This document shows positions 15,524-20,851 of a DNA stretch of 20,851 bases, one piece after another. This DNA is from Methylomonas sp. (GTDB lineage: Bacteria > Pseudomonadota > Gammaproteobacteria > Methylococcales > Methylomonadaceae), in contig JALSIU010000143.1 in the NCBI GenBank assembly GCA_026989715.1, forward strand, positions 1 through 20,851. Reading direction: 5' to 3'. A model generated the notes under the pieces. That model ran no database searches. It saw only the letters and a list, made by a program, of their open reading frames with translations, and had not been told where the DNA came from. Position 1 is the stretch's first letter. Each line of letters begins with the position of its first letter. Both the position numbers and the translations under genes were made by a program.

Positions 15524-16390
15524 ATGAGTTGGTTTGAAAAATTAGTCCCCTCGACTATTATGAAAAAAGATTCTGACAGCAAAAAAACGGCTGTCCCTGA
15601 AGGTCTATGGAATAAATGTTCAGCCTGTAATGCCATTTTATATAATAGCGAGCTAGAAAAAAACGCCAATGTCTGCCCTAAATGTGACCACCACATGCGC
15701 ATTAGTGCACGCCGACGTATCGATTTATTTTTGGATACTGAAGGCCGTGAAGAAATTGCCGACCACCTAAAACCGCTCGACCCTTTAAAATTCAAAGATA
15801 GCAAAAAATATAAAGATCGCATTTCGCAAGCACAAAAGAAAACCAAAGAAACTGATGCGTTAGTCGTTATGAGCGGTACTTTGCAAAACAAACCTATTGT
15901 CGTTGCAGCCTTTGATTTTGGTTTTATGGGGGGGTCTATGGGCTCTGTTGTCGGAGAGCGGTTTGTACGGGGAGTCAATAAAAGTATTGAAATAGGCGCA
16001 CCGTTTATTGTCTTTACCGCTAGTGGAGGCGCGCGCATGCAAGAATCGCTGTTTTCTTTATTCCAAATGGCTAAAACCAGTGCCGCATTAACCAAATTAT
16101 CCAATGCAGGTTTGCCCTATGTCTCCTTTATGACCGACCCCACTATGGGCGGTGTTTCGGCGAGTCTAGCCATGCTAGGTGATATTAATGTTGCCGAACC
16201 TAAAGCATTAATTGGTTTTGCAGGCCCTCGAGTTATCGAACAAACAGTACGCGAAAAGTTGCCGGAAGGCTTTCAGCGCAGTGAATTTTTGCAAGAACAC
16301 GGCGCGATTGATATGATTATCGACCGACGCGAAATTCGTGAAAAATTGAGTTCCATTCTCAACATTCTGATGGCTAACCGCCCCGCATAA
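15524..16390 (+). CDS. accD: Acetyl-CoA carboxylase carboxyltransferase subunit beta
   Basis: With AccA, transfers the carboxyl group from biotin on AccB to acetyl-CoA, giving malonyl-CoA for fatty acid synthesis. An N-terminal zinc ribbon has Cys 32, 35, 51 and 54 (CSAC and CPKC). The crotonase-fold core includes MGGSMGSVVGERF and FTASGGARMQES, which form the oxyanion hole and CoA site. The 288 residues are slightly shorter than E. coli AccD (304). The ATG at 15524 has CGGAG at a good distance. Placement after trpFBA and before folC is a common gammaproteobacterial order. Two hairpins follow the stop. A run of seven G lies at 15928-15934. Confidence 0.98.
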   Translation: MSWFEKLVPSTIMKKDSDSKKTAVPEGLWNKCSACNAILYNSELEKNANVCPKCDHHMRISARRRIDLFLDTEGREEIADHLKPLDPLKFKDSKKYKDRISQAQKKTKETDALVVMSGTLQNKPIVVAAFDFGFMGGSMGSVVGERFVRGVNKSIEIGAPFIVFTASGGARMQESLFSLFQMAKTSAALTKLSNAGLPYVSFMTDPTMGGVSASLAMLGDINVAEPKALIGFAGPRVIEQTVREKLPEGFQRSEFLQEHGAIDMIIDRREIREKLSSILNILMANRPA

Positions 16391-16405
16391 AACACAAGTA
16401 TCACA

Positions 16406-16456
16406 CCCTTTGCTTATTGCAATATAAAAAATAAGCAAAGGGATAAGCTCCTTATC
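16406..16456 (+). repeat. Two tandem hairpins between accD and folC
   Basis: CCCTTTGCTTATT (16406-16418) pairs perfectly with AATAAGCAAAGGG (16430-16442), 13 bp around an 11-base loop. Immediately after, GATAAG-CTC-CTTATC (16442-16456) makes a second 6-bp hairpin. Neither is followed by a T-tract on either strand, so they are not ordinary intrinsic terminators. A role in 3'-end protection, processing or protein binding is possible. Confidence 0.6.
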
Positions 16457-16491
16457 ACACGCTGACTTAAAATCTATCTCTTTTCCCTCTT

Positions 16492-17772
16492 ATGCACTTT
16501 GACACCCTAAAAGGTTGGTTGGACTGGCAAGAAACACTACACCCAAAAAGTATAGACTTAGGTTTAGAGCGAGTGGCGCAAGTAAGGCAACGCTTAACAC
16601 CCGGCAATAAACAACCCATCACCATCACGGTTGCCGGCACCAACGGTAAAGGCTCAAGTATTGCTTTTTTAGATGCCATTTATCGTGCTCAAGGTTTACG
16701 TGTCGGTGCCTACACCTCACCGCACATCACCCAATATAACGAGCGCATCAAAATAAATGGTATACCTGTTAGTGATGATCTCATTTGCACCGCCTTCACA
16801 AGAATTGAAGCGGTCAGAGAAAATATTTCGCTAAGTTATTTTGAATTTAGCACCTTAGCCGCATTAGATATTTTTGCACGTGCCGACTTAGATATTCAGC
16901 TATTAGAAGTCGGTTTAGGTGGGCGCTTAGATGCCGTCAATATTATTGATCCTGATGCAACTTTGGTTACCAGCATCAGCCTCGATCATACCGCTTGGCT
17001 AGGTAAAACGCGTGAAGCCATCGGTTTTGAAAAAGCAGGCATTTTTCGCCCACATATTACCGCCATTATCAGCGACCCACAGCCACCGCAATCACTTATT
17101 GAACAGGCTCATAAAATACACGCCCCTATCGCACGCATTGGCCATGAGTTTGGCTACCAACAACAAACAAGCAACTGGTCATGGCACAGCACAGAACAAC
17201 AACTCAACGCCCTCCCCTTACCGCAACTAAAAGGCACACACCAATACCGTAATGCAGCAGCCGTCTTAATGGCCATCCAAACGTTGCAAAATAAGATTCC
17301 GGTCTCCATACAAGCTATTAAACAAGGCCTACAAACGGCCTATTTACCTGGCAGATTTCAAGTCATACAAACCGAACCAACCGTATTATTAGATGTCAGC
17401 CACAATGCACAAGCCGCACAAGCCTTAGCAGATTATTTACAAGCCGCTTTCCCGACAAAGCCTGTGCATGCCGTTTTCACCCTAATGAATGACAAAGATA
17501 AGCAAGGCGTTATCATGCCCATGCAAGCTATTGTAAAACATTGGTATATCTCGCCTTTGCATAACCCACGCGCCAGCCAAAAAGAAGACTTGGCCGAGGC
17601 TTTCAGACAATGCAACATCCCACAGGTCAGCTTTCACTTCAATGACTTTATCAGTACTTTTCAAGCTGCCAAAACTAATGCACAAAATGATAATGGCCTC
17701 GTTTTAGTGTTTGGCTCTTTTTTTCTCGTATCGGAATACCTAAACCTTTTTAGCGATTTATCAGGAAAATAG
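16492..17772 (+). CDS. folC: Folylpolyglutamate synthase / dihydrofolate synthase
   Basis: Adds glutamate to dihydropteroate and to reduced folates; Mur-ligase superfamily, cytosolic. The 426 residues begin with the family helix WLDWQETLHPKSIDLGLERV. The P-loop is VAGTNGKGSS (47-56), SPHITQYNERI follows, and ISLDHTAWLG contributes to the metal and ATP site. The C-terminal domain starts near LPGRFQVIQ and has DVSHNAQA. The ATG at 16492 follows a pyrimidine-rich stretch (TTTTCCCTCTT) with no Shine-Dalgarno, unusual among its neighbours; there is no better start nearby. dedD begins 1 base after its stop. It comes 101 bp after accD, beyond the tandem hairpins. Confidence 0.96.
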   Translation: MHFDTLKGWLDWQETLHPKSIDLGLERVAQVRQRLTPGNKQPITITVAGTNGKGSSIAFLDAIYRAQGLRVGAYTSPHITQYNERIKINGIPVSDDLICTAFTRIEAVRENISLSYFEFSTLAALDIFARADLDIQLLEVGLGGRLDAVNIIDPDATLVTSISLDHTAWLGKTREAIGFEKAGIFRPHITAIISDPQPPQSLIEQAHKIHAPIARIGHEFGYQQQTSNWSWHSTEQQLNALPLPQLKGTHQYRNAAAVLMAIQTLQNKIPVSIQAIKQGLQTAYLPGRFQVIQTEPTVLLDVSHNAQAAQALADYLQAAFPTKPVHAVFTLMNDKDKQGVIMPMQAIVKHWYISPLHNPRASQKEDLAEAFRQCNIPQVSFHFNDFISTFQAAKTNAQNDNGLVLVFGSFFLVSEYLNLFSDLSGK

Positions 17773-17773
17773 G

Positions 17774-18277
17774 ATGAATGAAACCTTAAAACAACGTATT
17801 GTCGGTGCAACCGTGATAACGGCTCTTGCCGCTATTTTTGTGCCCATGCTATTTGACAACCCGGTACCGGATGCCGATAACTACACCAATGAATTATCTC
17901 TCCCCAAAGAGCCGGATAATGGCATGCAAGATTTACTAGACACCATTCCCAAAAATCAGCAAGCAGTATTATCTCGGCCAATACCTGCTAAAATAAAAAT
18001 TCAAGCAGAAACCATTGTCCAATCCGCCAAAGACAGCGACTTAAAAAGTTGGGTTATTCAAGTAGGTAGTTTCAGCCACAAACAAAATGCGCAAGATTTC
18101 CGTGACAAATTGCGTAAAAACAAATTTACCGCCTATGTTGACTCAATCACCAATAGCAAAGGCATCACCCTATACCGCTTACGCGTAGGCCCCGAAATAG
18201 ATAAAGCACGCGCCGTAAAAGCACAACAACAACTAGAAGCTCTCTATAAAGTGAAAACAATGTTAGTTTCTGAATAG
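17774..18277 (+). CDS. dedD: SPOR-domain cell division protein, DedD-like
   Basis: Single-pass inner-membrane protein that binds denuded glycan strands at the septum. A short cytoplasmic start (MNETLKQR) is followed by one membrane segment (about 9-27, IVGATVITALAAIFVPMLF), a periplasmic linker rich in Asp, Asn and Pro, and a SPOR domain from about 92 to the end (SWVIQVGSFSHKQNA, then LYRLRVGPEIDKARA). The 167 residues are shorter than E. coli DedD because the linker is short. ATG at 17774, one base after the folC stop with AGG just before it; clearly coupled. Position between folC and cvpA is the same as in E. coli. Confidence 0.92.
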   Translation: MNETLKQRIVGATVITALAAIFVPMLFDNPVPDADNYTNELSLPKEPDNGMQDLLDTIPKNQQAVLSRPIPAKIKIQAETIVQSAKDSDLKSWVIQVGSFSHKQNAQDFRDKLRKNKFTAYVDSITNSKGITLYRLRVGPEIDKARAVKAQQQLEALYKVKTMLVSE

Positions 18278-18285
18278 GTAAGCAT

Positions 18286-18777
18286 ATGATTTGGATAGAC
18301 TATGCCATGATTGGCTTAATTGCAATCTCCATGATAATAGGCCTCTTCCGAGGGCTTATTAAAGAAGCGTTTGCCTTAGTGACTTGGGGAGTGGCCTCTT
18401 GGGTCGGACTGACCTTTAGCTCACAATTGGCCGAACTTTTAACAAACGCGATTGCCATTCCTAGCGTCAGAATTGCCACAGCTTTTATTAGCCTGTTTAT
18501 ACTCACCTTAATACTCGGTGCCATTATTAACTATCTGCTCAGCGCACTCATCAGCAAAACAGGACTAACAGGCACCGACCGCTTGGCAGGCTTAGTCTTT
18601 GGTGCCGCACGTGGTGCTATTTTAGTCGTGATTTTAGTAATGCTGGCAGGACTAACGCCTCTTCCGGAGAGCCCTTGGTGGCAAGAATCACAACTCATTC
18701 CTCAATTTCAAGCATTAGCCGTCTGGTTGCGTGACCATATCCCAGATGATTTTGCTGACAAGTTAAGTTATAACTAA
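18286..18777 (+). CDS. cvpA: CvpA family inner-membrane protein
   Basis: Four predicted membrane helices (about 5-22, 28-46, 62-84, 100-122) and a short polar C-terminus; 163 residues, the usual size. Family signatures are IGLFRGLIKEA and TDRLAGLVFGAARGA. Named for its need in colicin V production; its molecular function is not firmly known, with envelope and bile-salt tolerance phenotypes reported in enterics. Starts 8 bp after dedD with AGGTAAG before the ATG, and lies 34 bp before purF, the conserved cvpA-purF pair. Confidence 0.95.
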   Translation: MIWIDYAMIGLIAISMIIGLFRGLIKEAFALVTWGVASWVGLTFSSQLAELLTNAIAIPSVRIATAFISLFILTLILGAIINYLLSALISKTGLTGTDRLAGLVFGAARGAILVVILVMLAGLTPLPESPWWQESQLIPQFQALAVWLRDHIPDDFADKLSYN

Positions 18778-18811
18778 TTCGTAACATTCAATATAAGACA
18801 AAGGTAATAAA

Positions 18812-20320
18812 ATGTGTGGTATTGCGGGAATCGTTTCCCATCAAAATGTAAATCAAGACCTTTATGATGCACTCACAGTGCTCCAACATAGAGGCCAAGA
18901 TGCCGCCGGCATTGTCACATGTGAAAACGGACGTTTACATTTACGCAAAGATAACGGACTGACCCGTGATGTCTTTAGCACCGAACAAATGGTAAAACTA
19001 AAAGGCAAAATGGGAATTGCGCATGTACGCTACCCAACCGCCGGCTGCTCCAGCTCATCCGAAGCACAACCCTTTTACGTCAACTCACCGTTTGGCCTCA
19101 CTTTAGCGCATAACGGCAACCTAACCAACACAGAACAGCTCAAAAAAGAACTTTTTATTGAAGACCAGCGACATTTAAACACCAACTCCGACTCTGAAGT
19201 CTTATTAAATATTTTTGCGCATGAACTACAACAACTGGGCAAGCTCGACTTAAACCAAGACGATATTTTCAAAGCCGTACAAGGCGTACATCGCCGCTGT
19301 AAAGGGGCTTATGCCGTGGTTATCATGATTCCCAATATCGGCATCATCGGTTTTCGCGACCCGCATGGCATTCGCCCTATCGCCTTTGGCCAACGCCAAT
19401 CAGAGCAAGGCACGGAATTTATGATTGCCTCCGAAAGTGTTGCATTTGATGTACTCGGCTATAAAATCATCCGTGATATTGCCCCCGGCGAAGCTATTTT
19501 TATCACCGAAGATGAACAAATATACACACAGCAATGTGCCGAAAAAACCGACCATTGCCCATGTATTTTTGAATATGTTTACTTTGCCCGCCCTGACTCC
19601 ATTATTGACAAAATATCCGTCTATAAAGCGCGTTTACGCATGGGCGACAAACTAGCCGCTAAAATCATAAAAGAATGGCCAGAGCATGATATTGATGTGG
19701 TCATTCCCATCCCTGACACCAGCCGCACCTCCGCCTTGCAAATGGCCAATACACTAGGCATTAAATATCGCGAAGGCTTTATCAAAAATCGGTATATCGG
19801 CCGCACCTTTATTATGCCGGGCCAACAACTACGCCAAAAATCTGTACGTCAAAAACTCAATGCCATTGATTTAGAATTTGAAGGCAAAAATGTCCTGCTA
19901 GTCGATGACTCTATTGTGCGCGGCACCACCTCCGAACAAATCATCCAAATGGCAAGAGATGCCGGCGCCAAAAAAGTCTATTTTGCCTCCGCCGCTCCCG
20001 CAGTACGCTACCCTAATGTCTATGGTATTGATATGCCGGCAGCACATGAGCTGATTGCCCATAACCGTAATGAAGATGAAATCTGTACTGCCATTGGGGC
20101 TGATAAAATGATTTACCAAGACTTAGAGGATTTAGTTGACTCTGTCCGGGCAGGTAACCCTGACATCGAAAAATTCGACACGTCTTGCTTCGATCACCAA
20201 TATATCACCGGCGATATTGATGATACTTACTTACAAAATATTGAAGCCTTGCGTAATGATGACGCACAAGCTGAAAAAAAAATCGCCACTGAAATTATTG
20301 ATATGCATAACTCTCACTAA
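18812..20320 (+). CDS. purF: Amidophosphoribosyltransferase
   Basis: First committed step of purine synthesis: PRPP plus glutamine gives phosphoribosylamine. N-terminal Ntn-hydrolase glutaminase domain with the nucleophile Cys 2 exposed after removal of Met (MCGIAGIV), and HRGQDAAGI and HVRYPTAG. The C-terminal phosphoribosyltransferase domain has the PRPP loop LLVDDSIVRGTT (residues about 362-373). The 502 residues match the E. coli length (505). There is no cysteine-rich Fe-S pattern of the Bacillus type and no propeptide. ATG at 18812 with AAAGG at about 8 bases. It is the last gene of the plus-strand run; no clear terminator follows it. Confidence 0.98.
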   Translation: MCGIAGIVSHQNVNQDLYDALTVLQHRGQDAAGIVTCENGRLHLRKDNGLTRDVFSTEQMVKLKGKMGIAHVRYPTAGCSSSSEAQPFYVNSPFGLTLAHNGNLTNTEQLKKELFIEDQRHLNTNSDSEVLLNIFAHELQQLGKLDLNQDDIFKAVQGVHRRCKGAYAVVIMIPNIGIIGFRDPHGIRPIAFGQRQSEQGTEFMIASESVAFDVLGYKIIRDIAPGEAIFITEDEQIYTQQCAEKTDHCPCIFEYVYFARPDSIIDKISVYKARLRMGDKLAAKIIKEWPEHDIDVVIPIPDTSRTSALQMANTLGIKYREGFIKNRYIGRTFIMPGQQLRQKSVRQKLNAIDLEFEGKNVLLVDDSIVRGTTSEQIIQMARDAGAKKVYFASAAPAVRYPNVYGIDMPAAHELIAHNRNEDEICTAIGADKMIYQDLEDLVDSVRAGNPDIEKFDTSCFDHQYITGDIDDTYLQNIEALRNDDAQAEKKIATEIIDMHNSH

Positions 20321-20376
20321 GAAAAATAGAGCCAAGTTCAGGTACAAGAAAATAAGGCAAGATAAATTTATGCATC

Positions 20377-20851
20377 ATGTCAAATTTTGACCCGCTAAAA
20401 AACTGTAGCAAACATTTTAAATACATTGATTTTATTCACTGCGGTACAACGCAAAATAAAACTCAGCTTATAAATACCCCTACAGACCCTAGAACGATTG
20501 CCGCCATTAAAGAAATAGCAACAACAATACTTGACCCTGTTGTGGAGCACTTTGGGGAAATTAAAATTACTTATGGTTTTTGCTCTAATGAGCTGCTTCA
20601 GCACATTAAAAAAAAGCCTAAACCCGGTATAGCCCCACAACTGGATCAACATGCAGGTTATGAACTCAACTCAAAAAACAAGCCTATTTGCAAACGCGAA
20701 GGATTTGCCTGTGATTTTTACGCCAAAAATATTAACTCATTAATATTAGCGCAATGGATTATTAAACACTTACCATTTGATAGCCTCTATTTTTATGGCC
20801 AAAACAATCCCATCCATATCAGTATCGGCCCCGAAAATAAAAGAGCCATTA
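20377..20851 (+). CDS. Unrecognised protein with M15/hedgehog-like zinc-site pattern, 3' end cut
   Basis: I do not recognise this gene. 158 codons are visible and it runs off the window. ATG at 20377 is the first usual start after a stop at 20353-20355; no Shine-Dalgarno is seen. Three elements recall the M15A/VanY/hedgehog fold: ITYGFCS (64-70) in place of ITSGYRS, His 92 followed after an insertion by GFACDF with Asp 113 (family pattern SxHxxGxAxD), and PIHIS with His 147. His 92, Asp 113 and His 147 could be a zinc triad, but the Arg of GYRS is Cys here and no Trp precedes the last His, so activity may differ from a DD-peptidase. Six cysteines are visible. No signal peptide, so probably cytosolic. 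Lies 56 bp after purF. Confidence 0.7.
   Translation, partial: MSNFDPLKNCSKHFKYIDFIHCGTTQNKTQLINTPTDPRTIAAIKEIATTILDPVVEHFGEIKITYGFCSNELLQHIKKKPKPGIAPQLDQHAGYELNSKNKPICKREGFACDFYAKNINSLILAQWIIKHLPFDSLYFYGQNNPIHISIGPENKRAI

Noticed and set aside
15460..16104. Long minus-strand ORF (214 codons) over trpA end and accD
   Set aside because: Lies opposite the highly conserved AccD coding sequence, with no recognisable domain or start site.
20395..20652. Minus-strand 85-codon ORF antisense to the last gene
   Set aside because: The plus-strand frame stays open to the window edge and has a recognisable motif pattern; the antisense frame shows none.
1..20851. tRNA, rRNA, CRISPR, insertion sequences, attachment sites
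   Set aside because: No cloverleaf pattern, rRNA segment, regularly spaced repeats, transposase or flanking inverted repeats seen by reading both strands.

Overview
The window is a compact chromosomal segment from a gammaproteobacterium, AT-rich by eye (roughly 40% GC). The protein sequences and gene order match the Pseudomonas/Methylococcales type of neighbourhood (carA-carB-greA // yhbY // rlmE-ftsH-glmM-tpiA, and trpF-trpB-trpA-accD-folC-dedD-cvpA-purF). An AT-rich methanotroph-type lineage is my best guess, but no diagnostic gene such as pmo or mxa is present, so the assignment below class level is inference.

Left part (1-10296, mostly minus strand): tpiA (cut by the left edge), glmM, ftsH and rlmE read leftwards. 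yhbY is divergent from rlmE and convergent with greA. carA-carB reads leftwards into greA. These genes cover glycolysis, amino-sugar supply for the cell wall, membrane proteolysis, ribosome maturation, transcript-cleavage and carbamoyl phosphate synthesis. The folP gene usually found between ftsH and glmM in gammaproteobacteria is missing here; a terminator-like hairpin takes its place.

Middle (10297-12875): a lone fatty-acid desaturase gene (minus) and a DUF2231 membrane protein with a histidine-rich tail (plus) diverge from a 260-bp region holding two good sigma70-type promoters with related ATTGAA elements. Non-coding stretches here carry hairpins and dyads ahead of carA and a 15-codon mini-ORF just ahead of trpF.

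Right part (12876-20320, plus strand): a tightly packed run trpF-trpB-trpA-accD-folC-dedD-cvpA-purF, with two translational overlaps in the trp genes and tandem hairpins between accD and folC. It links tryptophan synthesis, malonyl-CoA formation, folate polyglutamylation, septal peptidoglycan binding and the first step of purine synthesis.

After purF (20377 to the edge) begins an unfamiliar gene whose visible part resembles a diverged M15/hedgehog-type zinc domain. It is the only gene in the window that I cannot place in a housekeeping pathway or a well-populated annotated family, and it is the best candidate for something undescribed. No tRNA, rRNA, insertion sequence, CRISPR array or phage gene is visible. 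No gene-free stretch exceeds 300 bp.
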